Shown here: positions 27,091 through 34,991 of the stretch, piece after piece
Position numbering within the stretch: the stretch's first letter is position 1
Layout: each line of letters starts with the position of its first letter
NCBI GenBank assembly: GCA_964446285.1
Contig: CAYUNT010000008.1
Span: 1 to 46,330 of the forward strand
Direction: 5' to 3'
DNA length: 46,330 nt
Source of the DNA: CAYUNT01 sp964446285
Lineage (GTDB): Bacteria > Sumerlaeota > Sumerlaeia > SLMS01 > CAYUNT01
Made by a program: the position numbers and the translations under genes
The notes under the pieces: generated by a model
What the model was told of the DNA's origin: nothing
The model's input: only the letters and a program-made list of their open reading frames with translations
Database searches by the model: none

Positions 27091-27130
27091 GCTTGCATCA
27101 TATAGTTGGGAAAATACCCTGTCAAGGGAT
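27091..27130 (-). promoter_or_regulatory. AbiE promoter, consensus sigma-70, with overlapping inverted repeats
   Basis: On the minus strand TTGACA (27125-27120), a 17-base spacer and TATGAT (27102-27097) make a near-consensus promoter. Only GCAAGC separates the -10 from the ATG at 27090, so transcription should start at or within two bases of the start codon. The -35 lies in CCCTTGACAGGG (CCCT/AGGG arms) and the spacer holds GGG-TATTTT-CCC, while GGAT-A-ATCC lies just upstream. These short palindromes are plausible AbiEi operators. Confidence 0.75.
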
Positions 27131-27193
27131 TATCCAATCTATAGTATGCAGACCATTGAAGAACTGGGAATCTGCTTGATTCACTCCGCCTTT

Positions 27194-27250
27194 TCTCACA
27201 AAGGCAAAGGGCGCAAAAAATACTTTGTGCTTCTGCGCCTTTGCGTGAGA
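27194..27250 (-). repeat. Palindromic repeat after the methyltransferase
   Basis: The left part (27194-27215) contains TCTCAC, GCAAAGG and CGCA with small insertions. The right arm at 27234-27250 is TGCGCCTTTGCGTGAGA, its complement. It is the same family as 17799-17864. It lies 53 bases past the methyltransferase stop and probably terminates that transcript. Confidence 0.6.
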
Positions 27251-27302
27251 CGGAAAAAACACAAATGCCATACACCATGCACATCTCAGCCTGTTTGCCG
27301 GA

Positions 27303-28265
27303 CTATTTTCCGGATTTAGGCTTTTGCCGAAAAGGTTTTCGTGCAGGGGAGGATTTGCGGGCGGTGCGTTCGCCGTAGTGGATTTTCTCGAACGCCGGCA
27401 CGAGCTGTTTGCGCAATTGAAGCGGCTCCTTCACGCGTTTGCGCGCCGATTCGGCGTATTTTTCCACAATCTCATATCCAACCCACCGGCGTCCCGTTTG
27501 CGCCGCAACCTTGAGCGTCGTCCCGACTCCGCAAAACGGATCGAGCACCACGCCGCCCGGATACGAATACCATCGAATCAAGCGATAGGCGATTTCTTCC
27601 GGAAATGGGCAGGGATGATCGAGTTGTCCGGGCGGCACGGGAGCGATGTGCCAGATGTTATTGGCCACGTCGCGCGTGAACACGCTGTCCACCTCGTTGC
27701 GCGCCGCTTCTTTCTCCCCGGGCGACTTGCCCTCGTAAATGCGCCGTTCGCCCGGTTTGCGAAACACCAGAATGTATTCCGTCATCAGGTTCGGATAATA
27801 ATAGCCCGGAAACGGATTGCAAATGGTCGATCCGGCGCGTTTGACCCCGCCGGTGCATTTGAACCACACGATATCCTGATGAAACCGCCAGCCGAGTTCC
27901 TCCATGAGCGGCACAAAGTGAAATGGAAGCGGCGTGTGTTCGCCCTTGAAGAGCACCGTCCCGATGACCACGGCGCAAAACGAGCCGGGCTTGTGAACGC
28001 GCAGCGTTTCGCGAAAGCAGGCGCGCAAAAAATCCAGATATTCGCCATAAGCCGCCGCTCCGCCCTCGCGGCGCGCGCGAAAATCCTCCGACCAGCCCTC
28101 GCTCGCGTGCGTGGCGTAGTCGATCGAGTTCCAGTAGGGCGGGCTGGTGATAGTAAGATCGACAGATTCGGCGGGCAATTCGCGCATATCTTCGCACGAA
28201 TGCGTGTAAACGCGGCCGGCGGCCCGTCCGAGATCATTGTCCGCGTTGGGCGGGTTGGAATCCAT
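27303..28265 (-). CDS. DNA methyltransferase, N-4/N-6 class
   Basis: This 320-residue enzyme transfers a methyl group from S-adenosylmethionine to an exocyclic amine of cytosine or adenine in DNA. The catalytic motif IV, TSPPYW, is at 40-45 and the AdoMet-binding motif I, LDPFCGVGTT, at about 239-248. That order is the beta class. Between them is a presumed target-recognition segment, and the C-terminus ends in a Lys/Arg-rich tail. The ATG at 28265 has GGAAGG five bases upstream; an upstream extension to 28334 looks spurious. There is no restriction endonuclease next to it, so it is a solitary enzyme, either a regulator or the remaining half of an R-M system. It shares direction and neighbourhood with AbiE. 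The target base and sequence cannot be told from this sequence. Confidence 0.88.
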   Translation of the reverse strand: MDSNPPNADNDLGRAAGRVYTHSCEDMRELPAESVDLTITSPPYWNSIDYATHASEGWSEDFRARREGGAAAYGEYLDFLRACFRETLRVHKPGSFCAVVIGTVLFKGEHTPLPFHFVPLMEELGWRFHQDIVWFKCTGGVKRAGSTICNPFPGYYYPNLMTEYILVFRKPGERRIYEGKSPGEKEAARNEVDSVFTRDVANNIWHIAPVPPGQLDHPCPFPEEIAYRLIRWYSYPGGVVLDPFCGVGTTLKVAAQTGRRWVGYEIVEKYAESARKRVKEPLQLRKQLVPAFEKIHYGERTARKSSPARKPFRQKPKSGK

Positions 28266-29187
28266 GAGACCTTCCTTTATCGCAAATGGCGGAACGATTG
28301 GGATCAAGACACAGGAACGTCCTGCAATCCGCATTCGGCTCCGCCGCGGAAGGACTTTTGCCCGGCCCGCCCCCCGCGGGCAATCCCTTCTATAAACCGT
28401 CTATAAACCGGCAGTATCAAGAGGCGCATCTCACCTTATTTCGTGAGACGCACACGAACATGACCTGGGTATTTCGCTTTTCTTTGGCCTCAGCACGGGA
28501 TTCATGCCGCAATTGTATGCCAGGCTTCCCATTGCCGCTCAGCAATTTTTCACCGACCCGCTTGCCACCACCACTATCTTTGCCGTAGTCCTCCATCAAC
28601 TGTTCAACTTGGACACCCTGTGGCGCAAGCGGCCCAATCCGGCCCCCAGCGGCAATACGAACCAAAGTTGATTCCGTTCGGAAAATCGCCCTTCCTGACG
28701 CTCGATCCACGCTAAAAAGAGAGGACCGAGGCTGAATCGAGCTGTTTATTTCGGCCTATTCGGGTTACACTTGCAAAGCACTGCCGCTTCCCATCGTTCC
28801 TGCATCTGTAATTCATTGCCCCGGTTGTTTTTTTGAATACGTGGGAGCAAGGCCGGAGCAAAGCCGATTGACATTTCAAGTCAAAAGCGTCATTTTTTGG
28901 CGACTCATAGGACGCAAATATGGCGCATGGAACGCCGGTCCATGAGCAAGGGTCCATCCGCAACCCAAAGCATAGGCAAGCGGAAGGGGTTCTGTGGATC
29001 GTCGCTCCGTAGGTTCATCTGGAATTGGCGGCGTGCGCAATGGACTTCCCGAGTGGGGTTCTCCAGGTCGGTCTCCCATCACCAGAAGAGGGATGTCGAT
29101 CCTCTGGCCCGCGAAAGAAAAGGAACAACGGACACCAAAGTAAAATGTCGAAAAATATGATGTTTTTCTGCTCGGAGGCGCACTCAC
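28266..29187. other. 922-base gene-poor stretch between methyltransferase and metalloprotease
   Basis: Besides the NCS2 permease remnant at 28447-28671, I see no gene. Two tandem TCTATAAACCG units (about 28389-28410) lie before the remnant. TTGAC-ATTTCAA-GTCAA at 28868-28884 is an inverted repeat that overlaps a TTGACA box, a possible promoter element for the large gene at 29188, but its -10 is weak. GGAGG nine bases before 29188 is the ribosome-binding site. The 28900-29180 segment matches no family I recognise. Confidence 0.55.
28447..28671 (+). pseudogene. 3' remnant of an NCS2 nucleobase permease gene
   Basis: The frame, preceded by a stop codon, encodes 74 residues that look like the C-terminal end of a uracil/xanthine permease of the NCS2 family. 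It has GISLFFGLSTGF, then PQLYARLPIAAQQFF, then a last membrane segment ATTTIFAVVLHQLFNL and a hydrophilic tail ending NTNQS. Full-length members have about 450 residues and 14 membrane helices, so over 80% is missing, and no upstream part of the gene remains. There is no start signal. It is most likely a decayed fragment left by a deletion or insertion. The similarity is judged by eye only. Confidence 0.5.
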
Positions 29188-32100
29188 ATGGATAACATAA
29201 AACGTAAATTGTTCGTTTTCATCATGTTATGGGGTTTTGCATGCGTCGGACTGGCGTGGGCAGGTACGCCCGTTCGTCTGCTGACGGATTCCGATGGGAT
29301 TTCGCAGGTGGAGATGTTCCGCACGGGGCTGTATTATTGGAGGAATGACTCCGACTGCGGGGCGAGCCGCAACGGAACGGTTCGGTTGATGCCTCAGCCT
29401 CCCGCCGTCACTCGTCTTATCACATCGTGCAATCTGGTGGATAAGCCCGATGATGTCGTCGTGCGCGACGACGCGTATGTGTATCTGTTCGAGTCGGGGC
29501 ATCTGGTGCGCAAGGCAGTGAATTTGCCCGAAGCGGTGGCGCCTTCCGATCTTCCCACGCCAGTTGTGCTGGGCAATGGGCGGGTGTCGGCCAATTTATT
29601 GATCTATGAAGGGCGCCTGTTCTGGCAGGAATACAATCCAACCACGGAAACTGGCGCGATTCACAGCGCTCTGGTGGATGGCTCGGACAGCCGCCAGGAG
29701 GTGAGCGGCGTCAATGGCCTGGTGCAGCAGATGATAATCCGCATCTATCACGATACGGCAAACCCTCCTCAGGCGCATCTGGCCTTGTTCTTCCTGCAGA
29801 ATAGCACGAGCGGTGGAACGATACTGCGCCGATATGATTTTGGCGGCGGCCCAACCACCACGCTTTATACGGGCGGTGCGGAAAACTCGATTTATCAATT
29901 CCGATTTCAGTCGCTGGATGCACAATCGGAGGCTATCTTTGCTCTCGCCGGCTATATTCCTGGCAAGCGCGCCAAGGCCGATCTTCCGGCACTTGGGGGA
30001 CAGCTCATCCGCATCCATCCGGCAACGGGCGCATCGACTACTATTCGCCAGCGGGCCTCGCAGTATTGGACGGGCCTCGCGACAGATGCCACGAATCTAT
30101 ATTGGATCGAGCTAACTGGCACGCAACCAGGGCCGTATGACGTCGTGATTTACCGGCAGCCGATTGCCGGCGGGACGGCCACCGCGCTGGCCTCTTTCAA
30201 TACATATCGGTGCGACAACCTCAATATCGACGCGAACCAGCGGCTCTATTATGTGCGCGATGGAGCCTCGGGCGACGAGCTTTGGCGCATCGGCGCGCTG
30301 GATGCCCCTCTGGCGCTGGATTTTCAGGCAGACGGCGTCGAGATCGTGCAGACTACTCAGGTGCTCGATGGCGCATCGCTGACGCCCACGGACCTGGTGG
30401 CGCGCCGTCCTACGTTTGTCCGCGCCTATGCGCATGTGGCGGCCAGCCAGTATTCGCAAACTGGATTCTCGCCAGGATGTGAGTTGCGCGTCTGGAACAA
30501 CCATGTGGAGGTGGGGGTTCTTCAGCCTACTTCCGCGCCGCGTTTCATCGATCAGACTTCAGGGCGTGCGCTGCGCGAAAACCTCTCGAAAAGTTACCTC
30601 TTTCAAATCCCCGCGGAATGGACTCAACCCAACACGATCACTGTGCGTTTTACAATCAACCCGCGCGGGAATTATGTAGAGACTGGCACGGCAACCAACA
30701 TTGCAGAGGCCACCAATGTTCTGCTGGATAAAGGCGATCCATGCCTGGTGTTTGTTCCGGTCCGTGTAATGAACGCCCCAACGGCCACAACGAGCCTGCC
30801 GCGCTTTGGCGAGATGATTCAGCGCGCCAAGTCGCTGCTTCCCGTTGAGAACTTGCGTGTATATGCGCAATCCGAAGACTTGGCAAACCTCATCATCCAA
30901 CCCTGGCCCTGGGATGATGGATTCCCCTGGTATTACCGCGGATTTTATATTCCCGGGCAGGAAGATTTGGTCATTACGCGGCTGGTGATCCGCGACCGCC
31001 TTTCGAGCGATCCGTCGGGATGCGAAAATACCTATTATGCGGGAATGATTCATCCCAACATCAGTGGGTTCAATGGACAGGGAATTGTTGCGCAAGACCT
31101 GGGGATTCTGGGGACGTTATATCAGCGCGATCTGATTTTCCGTCTGGAAGCCAATACCAGTCCCGCGCCTTACAACGATCCGTATGCGGGTCGGACGCTG
31201 GCGCACGAAATGGGGCACAACATGGGCCGCAACCACATCAATTGCGGCAGTCCAGCGGGGCCATTTGATAGTTATCCCTATGATCTTTGCACCATTGGGC
31301 CAAATGCCACCCAGGACCCCAACGGGCGCGCCTATTTCGGGTTTGATCCGATCACGCGCACGATTATCCGCCCAGAGGACGCGGCCGATCTAATGAGCTA
31401 TGGCGAACGCCGCTGGCCCTCGCATTTCACCTGGCACGCCATGCTGGAAGAGATTCCCAATGGCGCGCCACCCAAACGCGAGAAGGCGATTCTGGATGCG
31501 ATGGATCCAAAAGACGCGGAGAAGATGGCGCAAGGCGCCCAGATTTTGGTTACAGGGGTTATGAACTCCGACCAAACCTCCGCCGAATTCACGAATTTCT
31601 TTGTGCTGCCTTCTTCAGCGCTGCCCAAGAAGAAAGTGCTTCAATCCTTTGCGCAATCTCGCGCCGTGGCGGCGGCCGCCGCTTCTTCTTCCGCTGGCGA
31701 ACAGTCGTTTGTATTCCTCCAGAAAGATGGAGGGGGCGGCGTCCTGAGCGAAACGGCGATGGTGATACTCCCGATGGCCGCTGAGGGGCAAAGGGGCTAC
31801 GTATTTGGGCAATATATCCCCTTCAACGGCTCGGCGCAGTCGCTCGAACTGGTCCAGCAAGGATCGAGCACACCGCTGGCCCAGCGCACCATCAGCAGCA
31901 ACGCGCCCTCGCTTGCGCTTGGAACGCCGGTTGTGGATGCAGCCGCGCACCGAGTCACGCTCGAATGGACCGGCGAGGATAAAGACGATGGGGACCAGAT
32001 TGCATACACAGTGCAATACAGCGCGGATGGGACCGTCTGGATGACTCAGGTGACTGACCTGGCCACTCCATTTGTGTCGCTGAACACACGGCTGCTTCCG

Positions 32101-34659
32101 GGCAGCGATAGCGCCATGTTGCGCGTGATTGCCACGGACGGAGTGCTCAGCACGTATGAGGATTCGGATTATTTTGTGCTCCAGCACCAGGGACCGGTTG
32201 TTACGATCAGCGGGCTGGTTGAGGGGCAGCGGGTGCCTTATGGCCAGGCGATTTCGCTGAGCGGAACGGCGATAGACGCGGAAGACGGCGCTTTGGTGGA
32301 TGACCGCCTTCTCTGGACTATGATTGGACCGCGTCTGGGCATGGCGACAGGCGGCACACTCATTCTGAGCAATCTGGAACCCGGCTCGTATGCGCTGACG
32401 CTGACGGCGAGTGATTCTGATTCGATGAACGGCTCGGCGACAGTGAATTTCGAAGTGCTGCCGCTGACGATCCCCGACAGCGTCCAGGCTCCGGCGCTCG
32501 ACGGACTGGGCGGAGACGCCGCCTACGGTAGTGCCACGGTGGCGAATATCGACGTTGCGGCCGGTTGGTCGGCCTCCGCGCAGTTTATTCATTCCAATGG
32601 CAAGCTGTATGCTCTATTTAACGACATCCCCTACCATAGCGGGACCTCGCCAAACACTTATGTGGGAATTCGCGTGGACCCCAACGCCAGCGGCGATGCT
32701 TTGGCGCAAGGCAATGATGTGGCATTCCTTGTGAATGAAGCGGGCACGGCCTGGCTGGCCTATGGGGACGGAGCGGGCGATATGCCTCCCTCAACCCAGC
32801 CTCCTGCTGGATACGCCGCCGTAGTGAATCGGGGCGAGCAATCCTGGTCGGCCGAACTCGAGATCAATGAAAGTTTGCTCGGGGGCTGGAATCACGCCGC
32901 ACGGATCAAACTTGGAGTTTATTGGATTAACTATACTGGCGACGATCGCAATTGGCCGCAATTGGCAAATTATGCCTCACCTGCGACCTGGGCGCCCGCC
33001 TGGTTCGGCACAACAGCGCCACAGCCGGAAAATCGCCCGCCTGTGGCTAATGCGGGTGACGACATCCGCATGGTCGCCTCGGTGCGTTCCACGATCACTC
33101 TCGATGGCACGCGCAGTTACGATCCGGATGGCGATCCAATGAACTATGCCTGGACGCAGGTATCCGGTCCGGCTGTGACGCTCAGCGGCGCCAGCACAGC
33201 TACCCCGTCGTTTGAGGCAGGGCCGGTCACAGAGGAAACGCATTATGTTTTCGGGCTTATCGTGGACGATTCTCAGGCAGGAAGTTTCCAGAATGATGTG
33301 GAGGTGACGCTGCTTCCTGGAGTTCTGCCACAACCAACGGCAACGCCAACCCCTGAGGCAACAGCCACGGCGGAACCGACGGCGGAACCGACGGCGAGTC
33401 CCACGGCAGAACCAACAGCCTCGCCCTCGCCGACGGCGACGCCCATAACGCACGATACAACTGTTTGCGCCTATTTGGGCGAACCTTTCCCAATTCCGGA
33501 CAATGGCCAGACCTCCTATGATCTAGCTGTTTTGGAATCAGGTGTGCTCGATCAGGTCCGTGTGAGTTTGACGATAGAACATGCCAACGTTTCGGATTTG
33601 CATGTCACTTTGCAGCATGTCGAATCCGGACGCTCGTGCCTGCTTTTTGAGTTTCCGGCATGTTCCGGAGCAGACATCAACTTGCTGCTGGATGATAATT
33701 CGCCCTGGCAAATCACTGATTTCTGCGGCGATCCGGAGGTGCGCCCGGTTGTTTCGGGATCGTGCAGGCCCGCGCAGCCGCTCAGTGTGTTCCAAGGCGA
33801 CAACGCAGCGGGAACGTGGAGGCTCATCCTTGCTGACAGCAGCAGCCCCGATGCGGGATTCCTGAATGACTTCTGTCTGCTGATGCGAATCCAAGGCGAA
33901 GCCCCGACGCCAAGCCAGACGCCGACGCCCGCCCCCTCGTTCACCTTGGAACCGACGGCAACCGCGACGGAAACGCCGGAGCCTACAGCCACTCCAGAGC
34001 CAACACTGCCGCCAACGGAAATCCCCACGGAGACAGAAACCCCAGCGCCTTCGCCCACGAGCGGACCTTTGGAAGGCGAGAATTATACGTATGCCATCCG
34101 TGTCGATGCCGATCCCACAGGGGTGGTCGAAATCAACGATTTCCGCGATACGCGCATATACAACGACGACCAGGCGCCCGCCGGGCCGGATGTTTTCTAT
34201 GTCGTCATTTTCCCCGCCGGAACCTATCGTCTGACCAGCCAAATTGTTCAGGCGGATTTCCAGTATTCCTGTTCCGGGTGCGGCACGTATTGGTTCGAAG
34301 GCCCCACGAATTTCTTCCTCGCTGTGGACAGCGCAGAAGAAGCGCCAGGCGCGGCGGGAACCTATAAAATCAACATCCGCGTCGAAGGCGGCGCGGCAAC
34401 ACCGACGCCGTTCGCAACAGACACTCCGCAGCCGACAGAAGAGCCAACAGAGGCGCCCACAGCCACTCCAACCGAGGCGCCTACAGCCACTCCGGCCCCG
34501 ACTGCCAGCCTGACACCCGCCCCGACCGTGACACCGAATCCGTCAGTCCAAATCATCCTCGATGCACTCCTGGGCCGGACCCTGCTGCCAGGGAACGCCG
34601 ATCTCAATGGCGATTCGGTTATCGACGCGGCCGATATTATATACATCACAAAGCAATAA
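29188..34659 (+). CDS. Giant secreted multi-domain metzincin metalloprotease
   Basis: The 1823-residue precursor opens with a Sec signal peptide (cut after about residue 26, AWA). Residues 30-400 are repetitive beta sequence, perhaps a propeller. The metalloprotease domain (about 540-770) has the zinc motif HEMGHNMGRNH at 673-683, with Glu674 catalytic, and a Met-turn at Met736 (DLMSYGERRWPS). It is followed by Ig/fn3-like domains (about 905-1095), a CBM9-like segment (about 1095-1280), a PKD domain (about 1285-1385), a Thr/Pro/Ala/Glu linker, a P-domain-like module (about 1422-1570), a second linker, an unknown module (about 1630-1735), a third linker and a C-terminal dockerin-like half repeat (DLNGDSVIDAADII, about 1803-1816). 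It is probably exported to the surface or medium to degrade proteins or glycoproteins. GGAGG lies nine bases before the ATG. Confidence 0.82.
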   Translation: MDNIKRKLFVFIMLWGFACVGLAWAGTPVRLLTDSDGISQVEMFRTGLYYWRNDSDCGASRNGTVRLMPQPPAVTRLITSCNLVDKPDDVVVRDDAYVYLFESGHLVRKAVNLPEAVAPSDLPTPVVLGNGRVSANLLIYEGRLFWQEYNPTTETGAIHSALVDGSDSRQEVSGVNGLVQQMIIRIYHDTANPPQAHLALFFLQNSTSGGTILRRYDFGGGPTTTLYTGGAENSIYQFRFQSLDAQSEAIFALAGYIPGKRAKADLPALGGQLIRIHPATGASTTIRQRASQYWTGLATDATNLYWIELTGTQPGPYDVVIYRQPIAGGTATALASFNTYRCDNLNIDANQRLYYVRDGASGDELWRIGALDAPLALDFQADGVEIVQTTQVLDGASLTPTDLVARRPTFVRAYAHVAASQYSQTGFSPGCELRVWNNHVEVGVLQPTSAPRFIDQTSGRALRENLSKSYLFQIPAEWTQPNTITVRFTINPRGNYVETGTATNIAEATNVLLDKGDPCLVFVPVRVMNAPTATTSLPRFGEMIQRAKSLLPVENLRVYAQSEDLANLIIQPWPWDDGFPWYYRGFYIPGQEDLVITRLVIRDRLSSDPSGCENTYYAGMIHPNISGFNGQGIVAQDLGILGTLYQRDLIFRLEANTSPAPYNDPYAGRTLAHEMGHNMGRNHINCGSPAGPFDSYPYDLCTIGPNATQDPNGRAYFGFDPITRTIIRPEDAADLMSYGERRWPSHFTWHAMLEEIPNGAPPKREKAILDAMDPKDAEKMAQGAQILVTGVMNSDQTSAEFTNFFVLPSSALPKKKVLQSFAQSRAVAAAAASSSAGEQSFVFLQKDGGGGVLSETAMVILPMAAEGQRGYVFGQYIPFNGSAQSLELVQQGSSTPLAQRTISSNAPSLALGTPVVDAAAHRVTLEWTGEDKDDGDQIAYTVQYSADGTVWMTQVTDLATPFVSLNTRLLPGSDSAMLRVIATDGVLSTYEDSDYFVLQHQGPVVTISGLVEGQRVPYGQAISLSGTAIDAEDGALVDDRLLWTMIGPRLGMATGGTLILSNLEPGSYALTLTASDSDSMNGSATVNFEVLPLTIPDSVQAPALDGLGGDAAYGSATVANIDVAAGWSASAQFIHSNGKLYALFNDIPYHSGTSPNTYVGIRVDPNASGDALAQGNDVAFLVNEAGTAWLAYGDGAGDMPPSTQPPAGYAAVVNRGEQSWSAELEINESLLGGWNHAARIKLGVYWINYTGDDRNWPQLANYASPATWAPAWFGTTAPQPENRPPVANAGDDIRMVASVRSTITLDGTRSYDPDGDPMNYAWTQVSGPAVTLSGASTATPSFEAGPVTEETHYVFGLIVDDSQAGSFQNDVEVTLLPGVLPQPTATPTPEATATAEPTAEPTASPTAEPTASPSPTATPITHDTTVCAYLGEPFPIPDNGQTSYDLAVLESGVLDQVRVSLTIEHANVSDLHVTLQHVESGRSCLLFEFPACSGADINLLLDDNSPWQITDFCGDPEVRPVVSGSCRPAQPLSVFQGDNAAGTWRLILADSSSPDAGFLNDFCLLMRIQGEAPTPSQTPTPAPSFTLEPTATATETPEPTATPEPTLPPTEIPTETETPAPSPTSGPLEGENYTYAIRVDADPTGVVEINDFRDTRIYNDDQAPAGPDVFYVVIFPAGTYRLTSQIVQADFQYSCSGCGTYWFEGPTNFFLAVDSAEEAPGAAGTYKINIRVEGGAATPTPFATDTPQPTEEPTEAPTATPTEAPTATPAPTASLTPAPTVTPNPSVQIILDALLGRTLLPGNADLNGDSVIDAADIIYITKQ

Positions 34660-34991
34660 CCCTGGAAAGAGCTCCTATTGCTATAAAAGGCAAAAAGAGA
34701 GAATTCGACACCGATTTTAGGGGAAAGTGAGATTGAAGACGAGGTACGATAGGCAGAGTTCTGCATCTTCCTGTCGAAATGTGGCACATTAGCCCCCTGT
34801 ATCTGCATGTTAAACTCGTGCCCTCGCCTTTCATAAACTGCCTCTGAAATGGCTTGAATTGTCCATTTACCCATAAGTAGTCTTCTCGAAACGGAAAAGG
34901 GGGTGGCTATAATGCATACTCTCATTTCCACTTTTTCGGTCAGCCGGCAAAAGACGGCTCCTCCCTAATCTCCCGCTATAAGGATATTTCC
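34660..34991. other. 332-base gap before the amidase gene
   Basis: No gene is supported. TATAAT at 34908-34913 is a perfect -10 sequence, but no matching -35 lies at a fitting distance (CTCGAA is found 17 bases upstream). AAGGA at 34980-34984 is the ribosome-binding site of the amidase gene. No clear terminator follows the metalloprotease gene, so read-through is possible. Confidence 0.45.

Noticed and set aside
28286..28588. Plus-strand 100-codon frame upstream and across the NCS2 remnant
   Set aside because: It is in a different frame from the permease-like sequence and has no family similarity.
28876..29187. Minus-strand 103-codon frame before the metalloprotease gene
   Set aside because: Pro/Ser/Arg-rich with no recognisable motif; it also overlaps the ribosome-binding site of the next gene.
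33331..33450. Thr/Pro/Ala repeats as a CRISPR or DNA tandem array
   Set aside because: The repeats are protein-level linkers coded by variable GAA/CCG/ACG codons, not exact DNA repeats with spacers.
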